A DNA stretch of 64,000 bases from Clostridia bacterium (lineage in GTDB: Bacteria; Bacillota; Clostridia; Christensenellales; UMGS416), in NCBI GenBank assembly GCA_016938675.1, contig JAFGUF010000033.1, positions 1-64,000 of the forward strand, given 5' to 3'. The position numbers and the translations under genes are program-made. Shown in pieces: positions 33,182 to 41,808 of this stretch; the first letter of the stretch is position 1, and each line of letters opens with the position of its first letter. The notes under the pieces are model-generated. The model made no database searches and was not told the DNA's origin. It was given only the letters and a program-made list of their open reading frames with translations.

Positions 33182-34876
33182 ATGAAAAGCGAAGTGAAAA
33201 AATATTCTCGCAGAATTATATTTATTGCAATTGCCGCAATTGCTCTTAGCTTTTTTTCCTTTGCCTCTATTTCCGCATACAGAACTCATATTAGAATGCA
33301 GGATGAAATTTCATCGCTTAATCAAAGCAGCTCTGAATCTTCAACTGTAACATCACAAAGCAAAACTCCCAATCCATCTCCTTCTCCTCGCGCAGCATTC
33401 ATACCTGACCCAAACGAGCTGCAGCCCATTCCAAACCTTGAGGAAATTGACTATATATCAAACTCAATCAATATTGAACAAACAGAAAGCGGAGCAGAAG
33501 CATCCTGGGAAGTTCAAAAAAACGCGGACTATTATGTGCTCTGCGCTGCTAACTCCGCTAATCAGATATACCGGAAGGAAATCCTTTGGCCAAATATATC
33601 TCAATGGCTTATCCCTGATACAGTAAGCGGACGTTTGTTTCTTTTATGCTATCAGGATATGGGCGAAGACAGCACTGATGACGACACGCTGATCACAGTG
33701 CTTTCCGCAGATATAAATGTTGCAGATGAACTCACAGAGCAAACACCTGCTCCTATTGACGAAAATTCCACTGAAATAAAGAATACTTACATGATAATAG
33801 TTGATAAGGCTGATTTTACATTTGGCATTTTCACATATGATAACAAAGGTGAGTACACTGTTCTGGTGACAGCATTCCCCACTGCAATAGGCTATAGTGA
33901 CCGTATGACCCCAAACGGCACATTCGAAATAAGCTCAAAAGGTGAATGGAAAAGCTGGAGTACCGGGTCATTCTCCCCTTATTATACCCGATTCACTAGC
34001 GGGCTATACTTCCACGGTGCTGTATACAGCTCAAAGCGCAATGACACAATGTATAAGAGTTTCTATAATGAAATCGGTACAGCTTCGTCCTCAGGATGTC
34101 TTCGCACTACTATTGAAGGCGCTAAATGGGTATACTATAACTGTCCTGCAGGTACAGTAGTTAAAATTGTAAGCAGCTCTGATGAAGTTGAAAAGGTAAT
34201 TAAAACACCTTTGGATCCATACTATCCCAGATGGGACCCGACAGATTCTGAGAAGCCCAGTCTCAGCCCACCGGAAGTAACCACAAATGCATTACTCATG
34301 ATAGATGAAGGCGGTTCAGCAAGCCTGACGGATTTATTGAATGCAGTTGACCAAAAGGCTGACAGCAAAGGGCTCATATACGAAATTATTACTCCGCCTG
34401 AATTCGGAACATTAAGCAAAGATACATTCACTCAAGCAGAAATCAATGCAGGAGAAATTATATATACTCATGATGGGTCTGATACCCTCACTGACGAGTT
34501 CAAGTTTGTAGTAAGCAATCTATCCTCTCAAACTAATATCTTATCCTTCAGTATTAAGATCAATCCTGTTGATGATAATGCTCCGGAAATAATCCAAAAT
34601 GAATGGCTCAATGTATCAAGAGGGTCTTCAGCGTCATTGAGCGGCCACCTTATAGCTCAGGACAACTATATAGATTCATCTAATCTGATATTTAAAGTAG
34701 AAATTATGCCTGAGCATGGCAGCATACCAGCTGAGTTCACTCAGGCTGAAATTACTGCAGGAAAAGTAATATACACGCATGATAATTCTTATTCGGAAAC
34801 AGATAGTTTTATATTCAGTGTATCAGATGGCGAGAATGTGCTGTCCGGACAGATGTTTTCCATAAGCATAAATTAG
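33182..34876 (+). CDS. Membrane-anchored L,D-transpeptidase with two CSPG/cadherin-like repeats
   Basis: 564 aa from the ATG after TTTGGAG; the track start is an upstream TTG. One membrane helix (IIFIAIAAIALSFFSFASI) anchors it. A Ser/Pro linker and a ~120-residue region of unclear fold follow. The YkuD domain (about 200-335) has FHGAVYSSK (H278) and SSGCLRTT with catalytic C306, so it can make 3-3 peptidoglycan cross-links or attach proteins. Two C-terminal repeats of ~95 residues share FTQAEI-AG-IYTHD and E(S)DSF-F-VS, as in CSPG/NG2-type adhesin repeats. That fusion is unusual. Confidence 0.9.
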   Translation: MKSEVKKYSRRIIFIAIAAIALSFFSFASISAYRTHIRMQDEISSLNQSSSESSTVTSQSKTPNPSPSPRAAFIPDPNELQPIPNLEEIDYISNSINIEQTESGAEASWEVQKNADYYVLCAANSANQIYRKEILWPNISQWLIPDTVSGRLFLLCYQDMGEDSTDDDTLITVLSADINVADELTEQTPAPIDENSTEIKNTYMIIVDKADFTFGIFTYDNKGEYTVLVTAFPTAIGYSDRMTPNGTFEISSKGEWKSWSTGSFSPYYTRFTSGLYFHGAVYSSKRNDTMYKSFYNEIGTASSSGCLRTTIEGAKWVYYNCPAGTVVKIVSSSDEVEKVIKTPLDPYYPRWDPTDSEKPSLSPPEVTTNALLMIDEGGSASLTDLLNAVDQKADSKGLIYEIITPPEFGTLSKDTFTQAEINAGEIIYTHDGSDTLTDEFKFVVSNLSSQTNILSFSIKINPVDDNAPEIIQNEWLNVSRGSSASLSGHLIAQDNYIDSSNLIFKVEIMPEHGSIPAEFTQAEITAGKVIYTHDNSYSETDSFIFSVSDGENVLSGQMFSISIN

Positions 34877-34892
34877 ACTAAATTTAGCAAAA

Positions 34893-34920
34893 GAGCACAC
34901 AAATATCTGTGTGCTCCTTT
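34893..34920. terminator. Terminator between convergent genes
   Basis: GAGCACACA ... TGTGTGCTC, a 9-bp stem. The minus-strand tail TTTTGCTAAATTT is the better one; the plus-strand tail is CTTTAAAAG. Confidence 0.75.
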
Positions 34921-34940
34921 AAAAGTAGAGTAGAATAGAA

Positions 34941-35573
34941 TTATTCCTGATTATCTTCGTCTTCGTTAACTTCTGTGGTCTTCTCCTTGTTTCCTATGGT
35001 ACCCAGTGTAACTCCCTTTATTACTCCGTTTACTTTGCCCTCTACGAAGCCTATAAGAGCACCGTGGATATCCCCTTCAATGTTTTTTCGTACTATTCCT
35101 GTTAGGTTGCCGTAGACATCACCAAATACGCTGCCGCCTACTACTCCGCTCAGGCTGCCTTTTATGTCGCCTTTTATGTCGCCCTTTACAACACCTGTAA
35201 GGTTACCGTGGACAGTGCCCAGAATATCGCCCTCTACGCTTCCTAATATGTTGCCCTTTACGTCACCCTTGATAGAACCTTTTACTGTGCCGCGAATGTC
35301 CCCTATGAAGTCACCTTCAATGTCATTTTCAAATACATGCTTTTTGTTGTAGTTTTCTTTAGCATTTGTAATCGTATCTGAAATACCGCTTATCATATCA
35401 TCAACCACACTTCCAAATGTCGCCTTCTGACCGTCTCCGCCGGACTTCGTTCCATCTGCTTCTGATTTTGTCTCTGTTGAATACCCCAGCTCCTCCAGCC
35501 TCTGCTGTGCCTCTTCATGTGATATTTTTCCGTCTTTAAAATCCTGCAGTACTTGATTTATAGTATCGTTCAT
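34941..35573 (-). CDS. Glycine-tetrad repeat protein, predicted beta-helix
   Basis: 210 aa from MNDTINQV, set by AAGGAGAAG; the track's start is 20 residues too long. Residues 1-32 form a small helical motif (VLQDFKDGKISHEEAQQRLEELG) like the C-terminal tails of DUF2089/SHOCT proteins. A polar linker with an amphipathic helix follows. Residues ~87-194 are 27 units of four, G-x-[ILV]-x (GDIR, GTVK, GSIK, GDVK, GNIL and so on), and the end is acidic. The periodicity suggests a narrow beta-solenoid, comparable to bactofilins, but no exact family is recognised. It is co-transcribed with the DUF2089 gene 22 bp upstream. Confidence 0.75.
   Translation of the reverse strand: MNDTINQVLQDFKDGKISHEEAQQRLEELGYSTETKSEADGTKSGGDGQKATFGSVVDDMISGISDTITNAKENYNKKHVFENDIEGDFIGDIRGTVKGSIKGDVKGNILGSVEGDILGTVHGNLTGVVKGDIKGDIKGSLSGVVGGSVFGDVYGNLTGIVRKNIEGDIHGALIGFVEGKVNGVIKGVTLGTIGNKEKTTEVNEDEDNQE
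34992..35315 (-). repeat. 27 tandem 12-bp coding units (G-x-[ILV]-x)
   Basis: Each 12-bp unit encodes Gly, a polar residue, Ile/Val/Leu, and a variable residue. Only a few units break the rule (one Lys for Gly, GVTL). The DNA units diverge at third positions, so the repeat is kept at protein level rather than by recent duplication. Confidence 0.8.
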
Positions 35574-35595
35574 TTTTAGCTTCTCCTTGTAAATT

Positions 35596-35949
35596 TTATT
35601 TGCCGCTAACAATTGCATCCACTGCTTCATCAATTGTTATTTCATCGTTTTTAAGCATAGTCAGTATGTCTTCGTTGGGGGTATCCTGCCCCAGCGCCTT
35701 AAGCACTTTGTTTATCCTGCTTTTCACCGTAGGGTATGATATTCCAAGGTCTTTGCCCACTTTCTGTATGTTTCCGTGATTTTTTAAAAATAGTAATACA
35801 AATTCCGTCTGCTCAGCGTCAAGATTTGAAAAGACGCCGGGTGCAAACTTGCCTTCAAGTTTTGTGTGGCATCCATTGCATTCCAACGTTTTTATATAAT
35901 ACTCTTTGCCGCAGATGGGGCACGTCTTAGGTATAGAAAATTGTTTCAT
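35596..35949 (-). CDS. DUF2089 zinc-ribbon regulator-like protein
   Basis: 117 aa. An N-terminal zinc ribbon (CPICGKEYYIKTLECNGCHTKL) is followed by a helix-turn-helix-like region EFVLLFLKNHGNIQKVGKDLGISYPTVKSRINKVLKALG, the hallmark of DUF2089. The tail DILTMLKNDEITIDEAVDAIVSG matches the helical motif at the start of the downstream repeat protein. It is probably a DNA-binding regulator; the target is not shown. TGGAGGCAACCG precedes the ATG. Confidence 0.87.
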   Translation of the reverse strand: MKQFSIPKTCPICGKEYYIKTLECNGCHTKLEGKFAPGVFSNLDAEQTEFVLLFLKNHGNIQKVGKDLGISYPTVKSRINKVLKALGQDTPNEDILTMLKNDEITIDEAVDAIVSGK

Positions 35950-35979
35950 CGGTTGCCTCCATTTACAATTATTGAATAA

Positions 35980-36008
35980 ATATTATCATATAATTTAATT
36001 AATTGCAA
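35980..36008 (-). promoter_or_regulatory. Promoter of the DUF2089-repeat protein operon
   Basis: Minus strand TTGCAA (36008-36003), 17-bp spacer, TAATAT (35985-35980) with a TGA extension. Confidence 0.65.
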
Positions 36009-36106
36009 GTATATATTCAATATTTTTAATATTTTTTCGTTATTTTATTAAATATATTCATTTGCAGTAATTTAGCTTTTCAAATGTTAAATTTCTGTTA
36101 TATATC

Positions 36107-36135
36107 TTGACAGCACGCAACCTATACTATATATT
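36107..36135 (+). promoter_or_regulatory. Promoter of the tetR-ABC exporter operon
   Basis: TTGACA (36107-36112), 17-bp spacer, TATATT (36130-36135). The start site is expected near 36142, inside the palindrome listed next. Confidence 0.75.
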
Positions 36136-36139
36136 GTGT

Positions 36140-36155
36140 AAGTAAGCACTTACTT
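36140..36155 (+). promoter_or_regulatory. Probable TetR operator
   Basis: AAGTAAG-CA-CTTACTT, a perfect 7-bp inverted repeat at the predicted transcription start, just upstream of the tetR ribosome site. Size and position fit autorepression by the TetR protein. Confidence 0.7.
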
Positions 36156-36170
36156 TCATTCGGAGGAATA

Positions 36171-36746
36171 ATGAGTACAACAAATGAAAAAATAATCACA
36201 GCTGCAAAGGAGCTTTTTTCTACCAAAGGCTATGCGGCAACCACGACGAAGGATATTGCCGCTCTAGCCGGGATAAGTGAAGTTACACTTTTTCGGCATT
36301 TTGAAAGCAAAAGAAAACTTTTTCAGGTTGCCCTTCACGGAACTCTGGGGTCTGAAAAGCTATTGGGGTTTTTCGAAAATGAAATAGAATTCAACTTAGA
36401 TAAAGATCTTAAAAAGCTTGCCTCATATTTGTATGACCTTTACGAAAGCAACGGCCCAATGATAAAAATGCTGTTAAAAGATACTGAACACAGCAATTTC
36501 AGCGAAGTTATCAAGCCACATCTGGAACGTCAATTATTGGACAGCAGAAATAAGTATTTCAATAAAATGCATGAACTTGGCAAAATTCCTGATGACCCAT
36601 TGATGTGCGGCAAATTCTTCTTTTCCAATACTATGGGCTTCCTGATGCGCAAATTCGTGCTGGAAAAGAATGAAGAAGGCAAAGAATACTATAACTGGAT
36701 GATAGAAAAGACCATAAGTGCGATAAAAACAAAAAATAACACGTAA
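36171..36746 (+). CDS. TetR-family regulator of the ABC exporter
   Basis: 191 aa. A TetR DNA-binding domain is at the N-terminus: KIITAAKELFSTKGYAATTTKDIAALAGISEVTLFRHFESKRKLF. The C-terminal ligand domain is not recognisable by sequence. It is the first gene of an operon with two ABC exporter half-transporters (16-bp gap), and a palindromic operator overlaps the promoter. The simple model is repression of itself and the exporter until a toxic ligand binds. The strong ribosome site CGGAGGAATA precedes the ATG. Confidence 0.92.
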   Translation: MSTTNEKIITAAKELFSTKGYAATTTKDIAALAGISEVTLFRHFESKRKLFQVALHGTLGSEKLLGFFENEIEFNLDKDLKKLASYLYDLYESNGPMIKMLLKDTEHSNFSEVIKPHLERQLLDSRNKYFNKMHELGKIPDDPLMCGKFFFSNTMGFLMRKFVLEKNEEGKEYYNWMIEKTISAIKTKNNT

Positions 36747-36762
36747 AAGAAAGGAAAAATAA

Positions 36763-38493
36763 ATGGGAAAATTATTTCGATTTATGAAAATATACAAGTG
36801 GCCGGCACTGCTTGTTGTAGTCTTCACTTTTGTGCAGGCTATCAGCCAACTGTATCTTCCCAATCTAATGTCGGATATAGTAAATGAAGGCGTTATGAAC
36901 CAGGACATCGCCTTTATCCTTAAAACAGGCGGAATCATGCTGATATTCACTCTTATAGTCAGCGCGTGCACAGTAATAGCACGATACTTTGCATCCAGAG
37001 TATCTGTAGGTATGGCGAAAGATATACGAGGAGCAATATTCAGCAAGGTGACAAACTATTCACTTCATGAATTTGACAAAATAGGCACTGCATCGCTTAT
37101 TACCCGCAGCACAAACGACGTAACACAGCTGCTCAATGTATATATAATGATGCTAACAATGCTTCTGGCGGCGCCTATTACGGCCATAGGGGGCGTTATA
37201 CTGGCTCTTGGCAAGGATGTACAGCTGTCTTGGATAATCGTTGTTGTTGTTGCCATCATGGCAATACTGATAGGTGCTGTGGCATCAAAGGCCATCCATC
37301 TGTTCAAATCGCTTCAGCTGAAAATCGACAAAGTCAATCTGGTGCTGCGAGAGAGCCTTACCGGCATAAGGGTAGTAAGAGCCTTCAACAAAAAAGAATA
37401 TGAAATTAACCGCTTTGATGGCGCAAATAAAGACCTGACTGATACATCCATAAAAGTATACAAACTAATGGGGCTTTTAATACCCTCAATTATGCTTATT
37501 ATGAATCTGACAACGGTAGCCATTATTTGGTTTGGTTCGATGCGCATCAATTCAGGCGATCTGCTCATCGGGGACATGATGGCATTCCAGCAGTATGCTA
37601 TGCAGATAATGATGTCGCTTATTATGGCAACAATGATGTTTGTAATGCTGCCCCGTGCCAGTGCATCCGCTAAAAGGATAAATGAAATACTGGACATGGA
37701 AGCCGAAATCAAAGACCCCGTTAATCCTGAAAACGCAGGCACACAGAAAGGCTACGTGGAATTCAAAAATGTTTGCTTCCGTTTCCATGGCGCATCTGAA
37801 TGTGCGGTAAAAGACATTTCATTCTCCGCCAAGCCCGGCGAAACTACCGCCATAATAGGCGGAACAGGATCAGGAAAGACCACATTAATCAATCTCATTA
37901 CAAGGTTCTACGACGCTCAGGAAGGCGAAGTGCTGGTTGATGGTGTTAATGTAAGAAATATGACACAGGAAGAACTCCGATCAAAAATCGGCTTCGTCCC
38001 CCAGAAGATCAATCTTTTCCATGGAACAATAGCTGAAAATATCCGCTACGGCAAAGATGACGCCACAGAGGATGAAATAGTCTCTGCGCTTGAGACAGCG
38101 CAGGCAATGGAATTCGTTTCTGAACTTGAAGACGGCATAAACTCAAAAGTAGCACAGGGCGGAACCAATTACTCCGGCGGACAAAAGCAAAGGCTTTCAA
38201 TAGCACGTGCTTTAGTAAGAAAACCAGAGATATACATCTTTGATGACAGCTTCTCAGCTCTTGACTTCAAGACAGATGCCCGTCTGAGAAAGGCCTTGGA
38301 AAAGGATACAAAGAACGCAACAGTTTTCATAATAGCACAGAGGGTAAGCACAGTAATGAATGCAAACCGTATAATAGTTATGGACAACGGCAGAGTAGCC
38401 GGTCAGGGAACCCATAAAGAGCTGCTTGAAAACAATGAAATATATAAAGAAATAGTATCTTCACAATTGTCTGTTGAAGAACTGCAGGCATAG
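36763..38493 (+). CDS. ABC exporter half-transporter, degenerate ATP site subunit
   Basis: 576 aa, six membrane helices then an ATPase domain. Walker A is IIGGTGSGKTTLINLI, the signature YSGGQKQRLSIARALV, and Walker B IYIFDDSFSALDF. The catalytic Glu after Walker B is Asp, as in the first subunit of heterodimeric exporters (TM287, BmrC, LmrC). It pairs with the next gene, whose site is complete. The likely role is multidrug or peptide export under TetR control. Its stop codon TAG overlaps the ribosome site of the next gene (TAGGAGGAAC). Confidence 0.92.
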   Translation: MGKLFRFMKIYKWPALLVVVFTFVQAISQLYLPNLMSDIVNEGVMNQDIAFILKTGGIMLIFTLIVSACTVIARYFASRVSVGMAKDIRGAIFSKVTNYSLHEFDKIGTASLITRSTNDVTQLLNVYIMMLTMLLAAPITAIGGVILALGKDVQLSWIIVVVVAIMAILIGAVASKAIHLFKSLQLKIDKVNLVLRESLTGIRVVRAFNKKEYEINRFDGANKDLTDTSIKVYKLMGLLIPSIMLIMNLTTVAIIWFGSMRINSGDLLIGDMMAFQQYAMQIMMSLIMATMMFVMLPRASASAKRINEILDMEAEIKDPVNPENAGTQKGYVEFKNVCFRFHGASECAVKDISFSAKPGETTAIIGGTGSGKTTLINLITRFYDAQEGEVLVDGVNVRNMTQEELRSKIGFVPQKINLFHGTIAENIRYGKDDATEDEIVSALETAQAMEFVSELEDGINSKVAQGGTNYSGGQKQRLSIARALVRKPEIYIFDDSFSALDFKTDARLRKALEKDTKNATVFIIAQRVSTVMNANRIIVMDNGRVAGQGTHKELLENNEIYKEIVSSQLSVEELQA

Positions 38494-38506
38494 GAGGAAC
38501 ATAGAT

Positions 38507-40564
38507 ATGAGCAACCAAAATCAATCAAAAAATACTATGCCGAAGAGAGGCCCGGGCATGGGTCCACGTGGCGGAATGCACGGAGGTGCGCCGGTTGAAA
38601 AGGCAAAAAACTTCAAAAAATCCTTCGGACGGCTTATAAAATACCTTTCCGCTAAAAAAACTGCACTGATCATGGTTCTTCTGCTTGCCGCAATTTCATC
38701 TGTGTTTGGCATATTCGGTCCCAAAATTCTAGGTAAAGCTACTGATGTAATAGTAAGCGGATTTCAGGTAGATATCGAAGCAGTGAAATCAAAGCTGTCT
38801 GAGCCGGAAACAATGCAGGCACTTGCGGAACACCCTGAGGTAGTAGAAGCGCTTAAAATGGCGCAAAGCAATCCTGGAGAGGCACAAAGCCTTTTTATGG
38901 ACAAGGACATGCGCGAATCATTGAAAGAAGTTTTCGGCGACCTGACATCATTAATGAAAGTGGATATTGACTTTTCAGAGCTTGGCAGGCTCGCTCTGTG
39001 GATTGTTTTACTATACGCAATAAGCAGCGTGTTTGCCTATATTCAGCAAATAATAATGGCTTACACTTCACAGCGGATAGTATACGGCATGCGCAATGAA
39101 GTAAAAATTAAACTTACAAAACTGCCACTTAAATATTTTGACGGCAGAACGCACGGCGAAGTATTGAGCCGAGTAACAAATGACATAGACACCATATCCA
39201 ATACTCTGCAGCAAAGCGTAACACAGGTAATAACGGCCGTGACTACGATTATCGGTATACTTGTAATGATGCTTACGATATCGGGCTGGCTTACATTAAT
39301 CAGCTTGGTTGTTTTGCCTCTTACAGTAATAATCAGCCAGAAGATTATAAAGCGCAGCCAGAAATTCTTCATCGACCAGCAGAAGGAAATAGGAAACATC
39401 AACGGACATGTTGAGGAAATGTATACAGGTCACCAGATAGTAAAGGCATTCGGCCAGGAGAAAAAATCTCTTGAGCAATTCAACGAAATAAACGAACGCC
39501 TCTACAATGTCGGATGGAAAGCTCAGTTTATGTCCGGAATAATGATGCCTATAATGAACATGGTTAATAACCTAAGCTATGTCCTTGTGTGCGTAGTAGG
39601 CGGAGTGCTGGCCGTTAACGGAAAGATAACACTAGGCGACGTACAGGCGTTTATTCAATACTCAAGGCGCTTTACCCAGCCTATAGCCCAGACTGCGCAG
39701 ATAGCCAACGTCATGCAGTCTGCAGTGGCGGCAGCAGAGAGAGTATTCGAGGTGCTTGATGAAGAAGAACAGATAGCAGACCCCGTAAATTCATTGAAGC
39801 TGACAGATGCCAAAGGAGCAGTTACATTTGAGCATGTTAAGTTCGGCTATGACAAAGATAAGACCATAATAAAGGATATGAACCTAAATGTAGCTCCCGG
39901 AGATACAATAGCAATCGTTGGGCCAACCGGGGCCGGCAAGACCACCCTTATTAATCTGTTGATGAGATTCTATGAAATCGACAACGGAAAAATAACAGTA
40001 GACGGCATTGACATTACTCAGCTATCCAGAAATGAACTGCGCAAAGAATTCGGAATGGTACTGCAGGATACATGGCTCTTTAACGGAACTATTAGGGATA
40101 ACATAGCCTACGGGAACCCGAAAGCAACAGATGAGGATATTATAAAGTGTGCAAAGATGGCCCATGCTGACCACTTCATCAGGACACTTCCCAATGGCTA
40201 CGAAACAGTTCTGAATGAAGATGCTACGAATATTTCGCAGGGACAAAGGCAGCTGCTTACAATAGCAAGGGCGCTCTTAGCTGACCCGAAGATACTGATA
40301 CTCGACGAAGCTACCAGCAGCGTTGACACAAGAACTGAAGCATACATACAAAATGCGATGATCGCCCTTATGGAGGGCAGAACCAATTTTGTAATAGCTC
40401 ACAGGCTTTCAACAATAAGGGACGCCAGCACTATCCTAGTAATGAACGAAGGCGAAGTAATAGAGCAAGGCAACCACGAGAAGCTGATGGCTCAAAATGG
40501 ATTCTACGCCGACCTATACAATTCGCAGTTTACAGGCGCGGATTTGAGGGATAAGGCAATATAA
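38507..40564 (+). CDS. ABC exporter half-transporter, catalytic subunit
   Basis: 685 aa from MSNQNQSK, chosen because TAGGAGG precedes it; the track start is 11 residues upstream. A Gly/Pro/Met-rich cytoplasmic N-terminus (MPKRGPGMGPRGGMHGG) and a ~75-residue insert between helices 1 and 2 (DIEAVKSKLSEPETMQ...) match BmrD/YheH-type subunits with an outside domain. The ATPase has Walker A IVGPTGAGKTTLINLL, signature ISQGQRQLLTIARALL, and a normal Walker B ILILDEATSSVDT. It forms a heterodimer with the preceding protein. A terminator follows. Confidence 0.93.
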   Translation: MSNQNQSKNTMPKRGPGMGPRGGMHGGAPVEKAKNFKKSFGRLIKYLSAKKTALIMVLLLAAISSVFGIFGPKILGKATDVIVSGFQVDIEAVKSKLSEPETMQALAEHPEVVEALKMAQSNPGEAQSLFMDKDMRESLKEVFGDLTSLMKVDIDFSELGRLALWIVLLYAISSVFAYIQQIIMAYTSQRIVYGMRNEVKIKLTKLPLKYFDGRTHGEVLSRVTNDIDTISNTLQQSVTQVITAVTTIIGILVMMLTISGWLTLISLVVLPLTVIISQKIIKRSQKFFIDQQKEIGNINGHVEEMYTGHQIVKAFGQEKKSLEQFNEINERLYNVGWKAQFMSGIMMPIMNMVNNLSYVLVCVVGGVLAVNGKITLGDVQAFIQYSRRFTQPIAQTAQIANVMQSAVAAAERVFEVLDEEEQIADPVNSLKLTDAKGAVTFEHVKFGYDKDKTIIKDMNLNVAPGDTIAIVGPTGAGKTTLINLLMRFYEIDNGKITVDGIDITQLSRNELRKEFGMVLQDTWLFNGTIRDNIAYGNPKATDEDIIKCAKMAHADHFIRTLPNGYETVLNEDATNISQGQRQLLTIARALLADPKILILDEATSSVDTRTEAYIQNAMIALMEGRTNFVIAHRLSTIRDASTILVMNEGEVIEQGNHEKLMAQNGFYADLYNSQFTGADLRDKAI

Positions 40565-40573
40565 AACAAACAT

Positions 40574-40605
40574 AAAAGGAACTGCTAAAAACAGTTCCTT
40601 TTTTA
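40574..40605. terminator. Terminator after the ABC exporter operon, bidirectional
   Basis: AAAAGGAACTG-(7 nt)-CAGTTCCTTTT followed by TT and ATT on the plus strand. It sits between convergent transcripts. Confidence 0.9.
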
Positions 40606-40634
40606 TTCCTGATAAAGCTATTATTATAATCTTA

Positions 40635-41798
40635 CTACACTTCAGCTACATTCACCCATGCTCTGTTTGCAATAGATAAATCAACAGCGTCTATTACCTG
40701 CGCTGCCTTCACGCCCGCTTCGAAGCCCGGAGCTGCCTGATCATTCTCCTTAATAGCTTTTATAAATTCATACATTTCGCATGTGAATGTGTCCGCATAA
40801 CCAATAACGTGCCCTGCAGGATAGTAGTACTTCGCATAGCTGTGCATATAGTCAGTCGTCTGTATCCTTGTAAAGCCCTGCGTCAGCCCGTCCTGAGTGT
40901 AGTCGCAGTACATTAATTCATTCATTCGTTCAAAGAAGAATTTAACCGAGCCTTTATCACCATTGATTTCAAATCCCATTCCGTTCTTGTTGCCCGCCGC
41001 GTACCTGGTCATTTCGAATGACGCTAAGGCTCCGCACTCAAACTGGCCGCAGAATATCGTTGCGTCATCTATTAATACTTCTCCTAGAGGTGCGCCTTTT
41101 TCAGCCTTGGCTGACAGTCCGCCTTCGCCTTCAATGATCGGCCTTTGCTTAATAAACGTCTCATTGATTCCGGTAACCACCTTCAAGTCCCCTACCAGAA
41201 AATGAGCAAGGTCTATAACATGCGCGCCTAAGTCCCCTGATGAACCGCTGCCGCATACCTTTTTGTCAAACCGCCATGTCAGTGGAAAATCTGGGCTGGT
41301 AGCCCAATCCTGCAGATACCTTGCACGGAAATGATAAACCTTTCCCAGTCTGCCTTCATCAATAAGCTGCTTTGCAAGTCGAATAGCAGGCACAAATCTA
41401 TAGTTGAATCCTATCTGGTGCTTGATGCCTTTTTTTGCCGCAGCCTCGTGCATCTCCCTTGCATCCTGCACATTGAGAGCCAAAGGCTTTTCGCAGAAAA
41501 CATTCTTGCCTGCGTCAATTGCCTCCATAACTATCTGCTTATGATAGTTGCTAGGAGTTGTTACATCAATAACATTTATGTCGTCTCTTTTTATCAGTTC
41601 TCTGTAGTCCGTTGCATACTCTTCCCATCCGAATTGGCTGGCTGCGCGCTTAACCTTATCTTCATTTCTTCCGCAAATTATCTTCTTATTTACTTTCATA
41701 TCCTCGCCGAAATATATCGGCAGCTGTGTAAACGCACTGGAGTGTGCTTTTCCCATAAATTTATATCCTATGATTCCAATATTAATTTCTTTACTCAT
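40635..41798 (-). CDS. Gfo/Idh/MocA-family oxidoreductase
   Basis: 387 aa from MSKEINIG after AAAGGAGAAG. The N-terminal NAD(P)-binding fold is NIGIIGYKFMGKAHSSAF, with the family's EKPLALNVQDAREM motif containing the catalytic Lys and a GFNYRFVPAIRLAKQLIDEG region. The C-terminal domain is the usual alpha/beta sheet. Members oxidise or reduce sugars, inositols or amino sugars. The substrate is unknown. It is the last gene of the comEC-holA run (10-bp gap), with no clear functional link to them. Confidence 0.88.
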   Translation of the reverse strand: MSKEINIGIIGYKFMGKAHSSAFTQLPIYFGEDMKVNKKIICGRNEDKVKRAASQFGWEEYATDYRELIKRDDINVIDVTTPSNYHKQIVMEAIDAGKNVFCEKPLALNVQDAREMHEAAAKKGIKHQIGFNYRFVPAIRLAKQLIDEGRLGKVYHFRARYLQDWATSPDFPLTWRFDKKVCGSGSSGDLGAHVIDLAHFLVGDLKVVTGINETFIKQRPIIEGEGGLSAKAEKGAPLGEVLIDDATIFCGQFECGALASFEMTRYAAGNKNGMGFEINGDKGSVKFFFERMNELMYCDYTQDGLTQGFTRIQTTDYMHSYAKYYYPAGHVIGYADTFTCEMYEFIKAIKENDQAAPGFEAGVKAAQVIDAVDLSIANRAWVNVAEV

Positions 41799-41808
41799 AA
41801 CTTCTCCT

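Noticed and set aside
34992-35315. Regular repeat that might be taken for a CRISPR or a DNA tandem array
   Set aside because: The 12-bp units are in frame, code G-x-[ILV]-x and differ at third positions; there are no spacers and no cas genes.
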